Assembly (NCBI GenBank): GCA_030673645.1
Contig: DAOVIO010000118.1
Location: 1 to 13,262 of the forward strand
Direction of reading: 5' to 3'
DNA: 13,262 nucleotides
From: JAGLSB01 sp023135955
GTDB lineage: Bacteria; Bacteroidota; Bacteroidia; Bacteroidales; GCA-2748055
Shown: positions 1 through 6,392 of the stretch, one piece after another
Layout of the letters: the number at the start of each line of letters is the position of its first letter
Position numbering within the stretch: the stretch's first letter is position 1
Position numbers and translations under genes: made by a program
Notes under the pieces: generated by a model
What the model was told of the DNA's origin: nothing
What the model saw: the letters and a program-made list of their open reading frames with translations, nothing else
The model's database searches: none

Positions 1-485
1 TAAACTATAAACCTGGAATAGTTGATTTGAGAATTATTATTTCAGAAGTTGCTCAAATGCTATTGGCCAATGCAAAAAATAAAAATATAAGTCTAAACCT
101 ACCCCTTGACCAAGATGAAATAAAAGTATTTGCCGATTATAACATGGTAAATACTATTTTGAGAAATTTCATCTCTAACTCACTCAAATTCACGAAAGAA
201 GGCGGAGAGATCAGTCTTTTAACAAAAAAGTTAAATGGCAAAGTAACAATTACTATTAAGGATACAGGAGTAGGCATGAGTAAGGAAATTATTGACAAAC
301 TTTTTAGACTAGATGAATTCTATTCTATAACCGGCACATCAGGTGAAAGGGGCACAGGTCTGGGACTTATTATTTGTCGGGAATTCGCTCTAAGACATGG
401 AAGTGATATTGAAGTTGAAAGTGAACCAGGTAAAGGGAGTAGTTTTTCATTCAGCCTCGACACAAAAGCCCCAGAAAAAATTTAA
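1..485 (+). CDS. Sensor histidine kinase, C-terminal ATPase domain (partial)
   Basis: This is the C-terminal end of a two-component sensor kinase. The frame is open from the left edge (codons start at base 3), so the gene begins upstream; a TTG at 27 lies inside the domain and is not the start. About 160 residues are visible. They start with 'YKPGIVDL', typical of the segment just after the His-bearing dimerisation helices. A complete HATPase_c fold follows: N box near visible residues 50-63 (N55 and N59 in 'RNFISNSLKFT'), G1 box DTGVG at 87-91, and G2 box GTGLGLI at 117-123. It ends in 'GKGSSFSFSL', as these domains usually do, and no receiver domain follows. The sensing and His-containing parts lie outside the window, so the signal is unknown. 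It phosphorylates a partner regulator that is not present here. The stop codon overlaps that of the convergent gene. Confidence 0.9.
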   Translation, partial: NYKPGIVDLRIIISEVAQMLLANAKNKNISLNLPLDQDEIKVFADYNMVNTILRNFISNSLKFTKEGGEISLLTKKLNGKVTITIKDTGVGMSKEIIDKLFRLDEFYSITGTSGERGTGLGLIICREFALRHGSDIEVESEPGKGSSFSFSLDTKAPEKI

Positions 486-1828
486 AAACTTACTTTTCCA
501 ATACAACATGCTTTAAACTTTTTCCCACTGCCACATGGACAAGGATCGTTTCTGCCAATAACTACTTTGGGTGTTTTAGTCAGGTTCTTCTGTCTTTCCA
601 CTCTTTTAACCCAATCCATTACATTTGCAGGCGGACGTTTAGCTTTCAGTTCATCAGCCATAAATTGCATATAGGGATGAACATGTGAAAAGAACTTTTT
701 ATATGATGAACATAAATAATTATGACCTGATTCACCTTGAGGAGTGATACTTATCCGATTCTTCGGACATCCTCCATGACAGGTAAAACGATAATCACAT
801 TCGAAACAATATCTCGGCAATTTATCACGCTTATCTCTTCCAAACTTTTCCTGTTTCTCTGATTTGATCATATCTACCATTTGGATATCCATAATATTCC
901 CCAACTTATATTCATCATAAACAAAATGGTCGCAAACAAATAGATCGCCATTATGCTCCATTGCAGTAGCATCACCACAAGTTTCTGAAAATACACATAG
1001 TCCGGGTCTTTCTCCTGCCCAGTTTGCAAGGGTAACATCAAAAATTTGAACATAATACTTACCAACATCTTTTCTTACCCATTCATCAAAAATGCTATTG
1101 AGAAAAATTCCATATTGACCAGGATTAACACTCCATTCTGATACTTTGGCATTTGCTGGGTCACTTGGCGCAAGTAGGTTAATTTTCTCTGGATCAGGAA
1201 TTTCAGCAATTCGTTCTACAATTGGAATAAATTGCAAAAATCCACTACCAATATCTTTTAAGAACTTATATATCTCAAGAGGATAATAAGAATTCTCCTT
1301 ATTAACCACAGAAAGGGTATTAAACTCTGCCTTATGCTTATGAAGTAACTCAATACCCTTCATAACCATTTCAAAAGAACCTGTGCCTTGATTTGTTAAA
1401 CGATGATGATTGTGCAAATGCTCTGGCCCATCAATTGAGACACCAACCAAAAAATTATTATCAGCAAAAAATCTGGCAAAGTCATCTGTCAGAAGAGTTC
1501 CATTTGTCTGGAATATATTTTCAATGCTTTTGTCACCTTTGTATTTTTCCTGAAATTTTAAGGCATTTTTGAAATAATCAAGACCTAGCATTGTTGGCTC
1601 TCCACCCTGCCATACGAAACCTATTGTTGGGATATTCTGTGACTCAATGTATTGCTTTGTAAATTCCTCCAATACTTCGTCAGTCATCCTAAAATTTTTC
1701 GTATCAAGGTAAAGATTTTTCTTTTCCAGATAATAGCAATAGGTACAATTCAAATTGCAAATTGGACCTATTGGTTTTAGCATCACATTATAGGCAGTGG
1801 GCTTCATGCCCGGCATCATCACATCCAT
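482..1828 (-). CDS. Anaerobic sulfatase-maturating enzyme (radical SAM/SPASM) with C-terminal SEC-C motif
   Basis: The family converts an active-site Cys or Ser of sulfatases to formylglycine in the cytoplasm, using S-adenosylmethionine and three 4Fe-4S clusters. In this 448-residue protein the radical SAM motif is C24-x3-C28-x2-C31 (CNLNCTYC), followed by the GGEP motif (75-78). The eight SPASM cysteines are C278, C284, C299, C341, C344, C350, C354 and C373. Their spacing closely follows that of characterised anaerobic maturases, and D300 directly after C299 matches the catalytic Asp. The last ~25 residues add a SEC-C zinc motif, 'CPCGSGKKFKACC' (C430, C432, C441, C442), which the catalytic core does not need. 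No sulfatase gene is in the window, so it probably acts in trans. ATG at 1828 is the chosen start; MPGMKPTAYN a few codons in is an alternative. A perfect TAATTTTG box (minus strand) lies 21 bp upstream. Function is near certain at family level; the role of the tail is unknown. Confidence 0.93.
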   Translation of the reverse strand: MDVMMPGMKPTAYNVMLKPIGPICNLNCTYCYYLEKKNLYLDTKNFRMTDEVLEEFTKQYIESQNIPTIGFVWQGGEPTMLGLDYFKNALKFQEKYKGDKSIENIFQTNGTLLTDDFARFFADNNFLVGVSIDGPEHLHNHHRLTNQGTGSFEMVMKGIELLHKHKAEFNTLSVVNKENSYYPLEIYKFLKDIGSGFLQFIPIVERIAEIPDPEKINLLAPSDPANAKVSEWSVNPGQYGIFLNSIFDEWVRKDVGKYYVQIFDVTLANWAGERPGLCVFSETCGDATAMEHNGDLFVCDHFVYDEYKLGNIMDIQMVDMIKSEKQEKFGRDKRDKLPRYCFECDYRFTCHGGCPKNRISITPQGESGHNYLCSSYKKFFSHVHPYMQFMADELKAKRPPANVMDWVKRVERQKNLTKTPKVVIGRNDPCPCGSGKKFKACCIGKVSF

Positions 1829-1831
1829 CTC

Positions 1832-1848
1832 ATATTCAATTTAGGGCT
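1832..1848 (-). repeat. Leader block shared with the HlyD gene (copy 1)
   Basis: On the minus strand this reads agccctaaattgaatat and ends 3 bases before the ATG of the sulfatase maturase. The same block, with one extra G, lies at 3826-3843 just before the ATG of the HlyD gene. In both copies TTGA stands just upstream. Function unknown: it could be a shared transcription-start or translation-initiation element, or a trace of duplication. Confidence 0.45.
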
Positions 1849-1856
1849 CAAAATTA
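1849..1856 (-). promoter_or_regulatory. Candidate -7 box for the sulfatase maturase gene
   Basis: On the minus strand this reads TAATTTTG, an exact match to the Bacteroidota -7 consensus TAnnTTTG, 21 bp before the chosen ATG. I see no TTG/TTTG -33 element at the usual 17-21 bp spacing; the nearest TTG is 27 bp away. The call rests on one short box in AT-rich DNA and is weak. Confidence 0.3.
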
Positions 1857-2102
1857 ATAATTAAAAACTCTAATCTACAGGGTCAATGCAATAAAACCAA
1901 TAGATTCTTAAGGAAATAATCAATATTCCTCTAAAATTGGGTCTCAATTTATGAACCTTCTAATTTTTTCATCTTTTTCAGGAATATTTAGTTATGTATT
2001 TTATCCGCTAAGTTTTGATTTTGAAATTCTTTCGTTTAGTTTTAATAAGGAATTATCCATCAACAATTTTATTCAATCTGATGGATCACAATTTTAATTA
2101 TT

Positions 2103-2297
2103 ATGTATATAATTGGTTATGACATAGGTAGTTCTTCGGTAAAAGCAAGTTTAATAAAAGCGGATACCGGAGATGTAGTTTCATCAGCTTTCTACCCAAA
2201 GGAAGAAATGTTGATTACTGCTAAAATGAGGGGTTGGGCAGAGCAAATTAGTGCCAAGCAAGAATTGTATGAGTCAATAATAAATCAGTATATGTAA
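2103..2297 (+). pseudogene. xylB: Truncated xylulokinase (FGGY carbohydrate kinase), N-terminal remnant
   Basis: The first ~46 codons look like the start of a Bacteroidota xylulokinase. 'YIIGYDIGSSSVKASLI' is the phosphate-1 ATP-binding segment of the FGGY/actin-like fold, and it runs through 'SAFYPKEEM' to 'GWAEQ'. In intact enzymes the next residues are usually a DP..WW motif; here the match stops abruptly near base 2240 and 16 unrelated codons lead to a stop. Full-length enzymes have about 490-500 residues, so more than 90% is missing, including the sugar site and the second ATPase lobe; it cannot be a working kinase. I recognised no further kinase sequence between 2298 and 2498. The REP-like palindrome about 75 bp downstream and the convergent HlyD gene suggest a deletion or rearrangement. 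An assembly join is an alternative. Confidence 0.72.
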
Positions 2298-2373
2298 CTA
2301 AAAGTACAACTATTCAGTTGAATTACAGAAAGATAATCTTCAGTTAGCTATAAATTAGCAACTGCGTTAATTT

Positions 2374-2447
2374 AAAGATTGCTTCGCCTCCTTTGTCGTC
2401 GCGCAATTGCGAGGGAGACCCAGGCACGAGGTGACCGAAGCAATCTT
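2374..2447. repeat. REP-like palindromic element
   Basis: Perfect 12-bp inverted arms, aagattgcttcg (2375-2386) and cgaagcaatctt (2436-2447), enclose 49 bases. Inside is a second, perfect palindrome, cgcaattgcg (2402-2411), and a 'gcgagggagaccc...gcacgaggtgacc' segment. The block is markedly GC-richer than its surroundings. The arms and the 'ttgcgaggga' core resemble dispersed '...ttgcgaggga...cgaagcaatc' palindromes that I recall from intergenic regions of many bacterial genomes. It lies between the truncated kinase remnant and the stop of the convergent HlyD gene, so its transcript could fold and serve as a two-way terminator or 3' stabiliser. Only this copy is in the window; that it is dispersed in the genome is inference. 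Confidence 0.65.
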
Positions 2448-2498
2448 GTTTTATCGAAAGGTGTTGAACTATAAATTGTCAGGCCATACTCAGAGATT

Positions 2499-3824
2499 TC
2501 AAACCTTTCCCCTCAACTCTCTTTGTCTCATTAAAACAGATTTAACTGGATTAATTACTCTTTCAAGAAGGCTCTCCTCGTTTGTAATTATCTCAGCAAT
2601 TCCCTGCATGTCCTGAGAAAAATTAATAGTATTTCCGTAGTTAGTTTCCAATCCGTTAGGCAATTCAACTAAAACTGAGTAAACATTATTATTGGTTACA
2701 AGGGAGATAGACTTTACTTTCCCTTGCACAATTCCATACTCAAGATAAGGAAAGTTATCGAATTTAATGTTTACAGTTTGTTCTGTATTAACTTTTCCAG
2801 AGCCCTGTATTTCTAAATCAAGTTTACCTATTATTTCGCCTGAATTTTCAGGAATTACTGTCATAACAAGGTCACCAGCCAATACATTTTGATTTTCACT
2901 CCAGATTCGTGTAAAACTAACTGTGCCTGTAACATTGGTCCGCAGAACGAATTGTTGTTCCCAATTTCCTACAGCGGCCACAAGATTCTCATATGCTTCC
3001 TGAACCGCAATCTGATGCTTTGACAGATCATTATTGGACTGCAATTTTAAATCAAGAATTTGCTGCTCCAGACGTGATATAGAGATATCGTTATTGACAA
3101 GTATACTTCTCGATTCTTCATATGCTCTCTGTTTCTGAAGGAGAGTAGATTTAGATTTCTCTATTTCAGCTTCAGGGATAACTCCTTGGATAAACAAAGA
3201 AGAATCGCGGGAATATTGCTTTTGTGCAAGCTCCCTCTCACTTTCAAGAATTTTGCTTTGCTTTTTAAGTGTCCAGGAATAAGCTCCATATCTTTCGATC
3301 TCTTTTTCAAATGAATTGATCTTCTGAAAATGGTAATTAAGGGCTATAAAATTTCTGATATCTTCAAGTTGTTTTAAAAAACTGGAATATTCAGCTTGTA
3401 TGGATCCTAGTCTTAAATAAGTAGGTAGGTCAAGGTTCAGAAGACTATCAGAATCGGTCATGCTCTCTTCCAATGACTGCATAATCTGAGATATTAAAAA
3501 AACATCTTCATAATCTGCAGGATTTTCGATTATTGCAAGAACTGTCCCGGCTTCAATTAAGTCATTATCTTCAACAAATAATTCCATAATTCGCCCATTT
3601 GTCCTGGCAATAGCATTCGATGGCGGATTTTCAGTAGTAACTTTTATTTTTGCCTGAACTATATGCGGATATTCAAATATATAGCTCCCAAAAAGAATGA
3701 TGAATAGAACAAACAGGAAAGTAAGCATACCCCAACGCACTATCCAATTAGGAATATGTCCAAGAATTTCTTTTACATTCTCAGTCCTGAGCTCTATAGA
3801 AGGATTTTTTTTATCTTCAGACAT
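2499..3824 (-). CDS. HlyD-family membrane fusion protein (periplasmic adaptor), no ABC partner nearby
   Basis: Adaptors of this family join an inner-membrane exporter, usually a peptidase-containing ABC transporter, to an outer-membrane channel in type I secretion of peptides or proteins. The 441-residue product has a short cytoplasmic N-terminus, one membrane helix (~33-50, LTFLFVLFIILFG), a first lipoyl/barrel half (~60-105, with 'NGRIMELFVEDNDLIEAGTVLA'-like character), a long helical hairpin rich in charged residues (~147-282), and a second lipoyl/beta-barrel half (~290-412, 'TGTVSF...NVLAGDLVMTVIP'). The C-terminal helix (~413-441) is usual in Bacteroidota relatives. ATG at 3824 is preferred; the frame could extend to a TTG at 3848. 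There is no ABC transporter, TolC-like gene or recognisable leader peptide in the window. Downstream lies decayed DNA and upstream gyrB, so it is either an orphan working with a distant exporter or the remnant of a larger operon. Confidence 0.85.
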   Translation of the reverse strand: MSEDKKNPSIELRTENVKEILGHIPNWIVRWGMLTFLFVLFIILFGSYIFEYPHIVQAKIKVTTENPPSNAIARTNGRIMELFVEDNDLIEAGTVLAIIENPADYEDVFLISQIMQSLEESMTDSDSLLNLDLPTYLRLGSIQAEYSSFLKQLEDIRNFIALNYHFQKINSFEKEIERYGAYSWTLKKQSKILESERELAQKQYSRDSSLFIQGVIPEAEIEKSKSTLLQKQRAYEESRSILVNNDISISRLEQQILDLKLQSNNDLSKHQIAVQEAYENLVAAVGNWEQQFVLRTNVTGTVSFTRIWSENQNVLAGDLVMTVIPENSGEIIGKLDLEIQGSGKVNTEQTVNIKFDNFPYLEYGIVQGKVKSISLVTNNNVYSVLVELPNGLETNYGNTINFSQDMQGIAEIITNEESLLERVINPVKSVLMRQRELRGKV

Positions 3825-3825
3825 A

Positions 3826-3843
3826 ATATTCCAATTTAGGGCT
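3826..3843 (-). repeat. Leader block shared with the sulfatase maturase gene (copy 2)
   Basis: On the minus strand this reads agccctaaattggaatat and ends one base before the ATG at 3824. It matches copy 1 (1832-1848) at every position apart from one extra G. TTGA precedes both blocks (here with CA between). None of the other gene starts in the window carries it. Confidence 0.45.
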
Positions 3844-3870
3844 GTCAAGATAATAAATTTAGCAAAGAGA

Positions 3871-3899
3871 TAAAGATAATAAGATTAACAGCTTTTCAA
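3871..3899 (-). promoter_or_regulatory. Candidate promoter of the HlyD gene
   Basis: On the minus strand, TTG (3897-3899), an 18-bp spacer and TATCTTTA (3871-3878) fit the Bacteroidota TTTG/TTG - TAnnTTTG layout with one mismatch in the -7 box. It would start transcription about 40 bases before the ATG at 3824, with the shared block inside the leader. TATCTTGA at 3845-3852 is an alternative -7 box closer to the gene. Weak, motif-only call. Confidence 0.28.
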
Positions 3900-3944
3900 T
3901 AATAATACAAAAACCTGAAAACTTTATTTCTGTTATGGCTTTGT

Positions 3945-3979
3945 GCTGGTTGCTGGTTACTGGTTACTGGTTGCTGGGA
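3945..3979. repeat. Heptanucleotide tandem repeat, (R)CTGGTT x5
   Basis: Five consecutive 7-bp units start at 3945, 3952, 3959, 3966 and 3973. They share ctggtt, and the first base is G, G, A, A, G; the last unit is imperfect (gctggga). On the minus strand the array reads aaccagt/aaccagc. It lies between gyrB and the HlyD gene and codes for nothing I recognise. It looks like a slippage-prone short tandem array; a unit size of seven is the kind described as STRR in cyanobacteria. Confidence 0.8.
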
Positions 3980-3990
3980 AGATTAAGCGA

Positions 3991-4004
3991 AACCATAAAC
4001 CATA
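3991..4004. repeat. Second heptanucleotide repeat, aaccata x2
   Basis: Two perfect copies of aaccata followed by a partial unit (aacaaa) lie 11 bases after the first array and end 8 bases before the gyrB stop codon. The period is again seven and 'aacca' is common to this unit and to the minus-strand unit of the first array, so the two arrays may share an origin. Confidence 0.55.
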
Positions 4005-4011
4005 AACAAAA

Positions 4012-6063
4012 CTACATATCAATATTAGCATACTTAGCATGCTTTTCTATAAATTCTCTGCGAGGTGGTACATCATCACCCATAAGCATAGAAAATATTC
4101 TATCGGCTTCTGCTGCACTCTCTATGGTAACCTGACGCAGTGTACGAGCTTCAGGATTCATTGTTGTATCCCATAGCTGCTCGGCATTCATTTCACCAAG
4201 ACCTTTATATCTTTGTATGTGAACTCCGACTCCAAATTCCTCTTGTGTTGCTTGTCTTTCTTCTTCAGTCCAGCAATACTTAGCTTTAGCTCCTTTTTTT
4301 AGAAGGTATAATGGTGGTGTTGCTATATACAAATACCCATTTTTTATAAGATCGTTCATATAACGGAAGAAGAATGTCATAAGGAGGGTCATAATGTGGC
4401 TACCATCCACATCAGCATCCGTCATTATGATTATTTTATGATATCTGAGTTTTTCTAAATTCAGAGCTTTACTATCCTCTTCTGTACCAATAGTAACTCC
4501 CAAAGCAGTAAACATGTTTTTTATTTCCTCATTCTCAAATATCTTATGAAGCATTGCTTTTTCAACATTCAGAATTTTACCCCTAAGAGGCAAGATTGCC
4601 TGAAATGCTCTATCTCTTCCTTGTTTAGCAGTTCCACCTGCAGAATCACCCTCGACAAGATACACTTCAGTTTTAGCAGGATCTTTATCAGAACAGTCTG
4701 CCAATTTTCCTGGTAATCCGGCTCCTGATAAGACATTTTTTCTTTGTACAAGTTCTCTTGCTTTTCTTGCCGCATGACGAGCCTGAGCTGCAAGAATCAC
4801 TTTACTAACAATAATTCTTGCATCTTTGGGATGCTCTTCAAGATAATTTGCGAGCTCACTACTCACAGCCTGATCAACCACACCCATTATATCAGAATTA
4901 CCAAGCTTGGTTTTTGTCTGACCCTCAAATTGGGGTTCTGCAACCTTAATGGATATAATTCCCGTTAGACCCTCACGGAAGTCATCACCACTAATGTCAA
5001 ATTTTAGCTTTGCAAGTAAACCAGATTTATCTGCATAAGACTTAAGAGTGCGAGTAAGTCCCCTTCTAAATCCTGAAAGATGCGTACCACCTTCAATAGT
5101 ATTAATATTATTCACATAACTATGAATATTTTCTGAAAACGATGTATTATACTGCAAAGCTATTTCAACAGGAACTCCATTCTTTACCGTATCGATATAA
5201 ATAATATCTTCAGTTAAAGCTTCACGAGTTGAATCAAGAAATTGCACAAATTCCTTTAGGCCCAATTCAGAATAATAATTTTCATTTCTATATTCACCAT
5301 TACTATTACCGTTGCCGTTGTTGTCCCCATTTCCATTCTCCTCTTTTTCTCTTTTATCGATAAGAGAAAGATGTATTCCTTTATTCAGGAAAGATAGTTC
5401 CCTTAGCCTGGAAGCAAGAATTTCAAAGTTAAATTCAGTAGTTGTGAATATACTTTTATCAGGATAAAAAGTTATTATTGTTCCAGTTTTATCAGTATCT
5501 CCTAAAGTCTGGATATCAGACATTGGTTTTCCTTTTTCATACGACTGAGTGTATATCTTTCCATCCCGGTGCACCTCAGCTTTAAGTAAGGTTGATAAGG
5601 CATTCACACAGGATACCCCAACTCCGTGTAATCCACCTGAAACTTTATAAGAATCTTTATCAAATTTCCCACCGGCGTGAAGAACAGTCATAACAACTTC
5701 AAGAGCTGATTTTTGCTCTTTTTCATGTAAATCGACAGGAATGCCCCTACCATCGTCAACAACTGTAAGTGAACAGTCCTCATTAATTGTAACATCTATA
5801 TGTTTACAAAAACCAACTAATGCTTCATCAATGGAATTATCAACAACCTCATATACCAAATGATGTAATCCCTTAGTGCTTACATCGCCAATATACATTG
5901 CAGGACGCTTCCTTACCGCCTCAAGTCCTTCAAGAACCTGAATGCTATCCGCCGAATATTCATTATTTCCATTAGTTTTTTTCAGGTCCATGTTCTTTTC
6001 ATTTTCAGTATTTTCCATTTTTTTCATTTTTTTCAAACCAGAAAATTCCAGGTTGAATTTCAA
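4012..6063 (-). CDS. gyrB: DNA gyrase subunit B
   Basis: GyrB is the ATPase and TOPRIM subunit of the A2B2 enzyme that introduces negative supercoils. Domains in order: GHKL ATPase (~36-235, with 'EGLEAVRKRPAMYIGD', E72 and N76 in 'YEVVDNSIDEAL', DDGRGIPV at 103-110 and the 'GGLHGVG' lid at 143-149); transducer (~268-430, with the QTKTKLGN loop at 382-389); TOPRIM (~466-580, E471 in 'VEGDSAGG' and D549/D551 in 'DADVDGS'); and the C-terminal 'QRYKGLGEMNAEQLW' segment. It lacks the large DNA-binding insert of enterobacterial GyrB, as usual in Bacteroidota. At 683 residues it is some 30 longer than the usual relatives, owing to an N-terminal leader and an Asn/Gly-rich insert near 243-262. ATG at 6027, 6018 and 5991 are alternative starts; 6018 (MENTENEKN) is quite possible. 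GyrA is not in the window. Confidence 0.98.
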   Translation of the reverse strand: MKFNLEFSGLKKMKKMENTENEKNMDLKKTNGNNEYSADSIQVLEGLEAVRKRPAMYIGDVSTKGLHHLVYEVVDNSIDEALVGFCKHIDVTINEDCSLTVVDDGRGIPVDLHEKEQKSALEVVMTVLHAGGKFDKDSYKVSGGLHGVGVSCVNALSTLLKAEVHRDGKIYTQSYEKGKPMSDIQTLGDTDKTGTIITFYPDKSIFTTTEFNFEILASRLRELSFLNKGIHLSLIDKREKEENGNGDNNGNGNSNGEYRNENYYSELGLKEFVQFLDSTREALTEDIIYIDTVKNGVPVEIALQYNTSFSENIHSYVNNINTIEGGTHLSGFRRGLTRTLKSYADKSGLLAKLKFDISGDDFREGLTGIISIKVAEPQFEGQTKTKLGNSDIMGVVDQAVSSELANYLEEHPKDARIIVSKVILAAQARHAARKARELVQRKNVLSGAGLPGKLADCSDKDPAKTEVYLVEGDSAGGTAKQGRDRAFQAILPLRGKILNVEKAMLHKIFENEEIKNMFTALGVTIGTEEDSKALNLEKLRYHKIIIMTDADVDGSHIMTLLMTFFFRYMNDLIKNGYLYIATPPLYLLKKGAKAKYCWTEEERQATQEEFGVGVHIQRYKGLGEMNAEQLWDTTMNPEARTLRQVTIESAAEADRIFSMLMGDDVPPRREFIEKHAKYANIDM

Positions 6064-6106
6064 TCTATTTTTTCTTTATTGGTAAGGGGAAATATTATTT
6101 GAATTA

Positions 6107-6125
6107 CACTCTTGAAATCAGAGTG
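6107..6125 (-). promoter_or_regulatory. Small hairpin/dyad in the gyrB leader region
   Basis: cactct (6107-6112) and agagtg (6120-6125) form a 6-bp inverted repeat around a 7-base loop, 44 bp before the first possible gyrB ATG. It could be an operator half-site pair or a leader hairpin. There is no U-tract, so it is not a convincing terminator. Confidence 0.25.
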
Positions 6126-6240
6126 CAAACAGTAAGAATCCAAAATGATATTGTATATTTGTATAATACTGTATGTCAATTTATTACGCCCTCTTTCCAC
6201 TACATTCAAAATACAGTGTAAAACTACGAAAAATCATTGG

Positions 6241-6281
6241 TTTTTCAAGCTAATTTTTCATGAAAAAAGAGGAGTTTTTCA
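6241..6281. promoter_or_regulatory. TTTTTCA repeat cluster with a 14-bp palindrome
   Basis: TTTTTCA occurs at 6241-6247, 6254-6260 and 6275-6281, and its complement TGAAAAA at 6261-6267. The two central copies form the perfect 14-bp palindrome tttttcatgaaaaa (6254-6267). It lies about 190 bp before the gyrB start. Several half-sites around a perfect dyad suggest an operator, but AT-rich DNA produces such patterns easily. Confidence 0.25.
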
Positions 6282-6392
6282 ACAATAAATAAACAATGTT
6301 ATGCACTTGATTATCTGGCACTTAAGACGCCTGTCTTTCTGATGAATAATAAATATTTTGAAATTATTTTGAGAAAGCTCGTAATCGACTGA

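Larger units (their letters stand above)
6064..6392. other. Non-coding stretch upstream of gyrB with small dyads
   Basis: This 329-bp gap separates the gyrB start from the stop of the beta-barrel gene. I see no credible gene in it. It should hold the gyrB promoter, but no minus-strand TAnnTTTG box with a fitting -33 element stands out. It contains a 6-bp hairpin at 6107-6125, a TTTTTCA cluster at 6241-6281, a 5-bp stem aagac-gcct-gtctt at 6324-6337, and a 5-bp stem taatc-gact-gatta just past the barrel gene's stop. A plus-strand TATATTTG at 6154-6161 matches a -7 box but faces no gene. Confidence 0.6.

Noticed and set aside
1951..2097. A 48-codon plus-strand frame starting MNLLIFSSF, ending 5 bp before the xylulokinase remnant
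   Set aside because: About a quarter of its residues are Phe from TTT runs, there is no recognisable family, and such frames arise easily in AT-rich non-coding DNA. A small gene or precursor peptide cannot be excluded, but it has no double-glycine or other leader signature.
2407..2616. Plus-strand frame of 69 codons over the REP-like element and the end of the HlyD gene
   Set aside because: It runs through the palindrome and antisense to a confident gene, with no protein-like pattern.
482..3824. A RiPP locus made of the radical SAM/SPASM enzyme and the HlyD adaptor
   Set aside because: The cysteine spacing and the Asp after C299 fit anaerobic sulfatase maturation, no precursor peptide or peptidase-ABC exporter is present, and decayed DNA separates the two genes.
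6154..6161. Plus-strand TATATTTG, a perfect -7 box match
   Set aside because: No -33 element lies upstream and no plus-strand gene follows for 5 kb; an antisense RNA is possible but unsupported.
6299..6307. TTATGCACT, a near match to a DnaA box, upstream of gyrB
   Set aside because: It is a single imperfect site with no cluster, AT-rich unwinding repeats or dnaA/dnaN nearby; not evidence for an origin.
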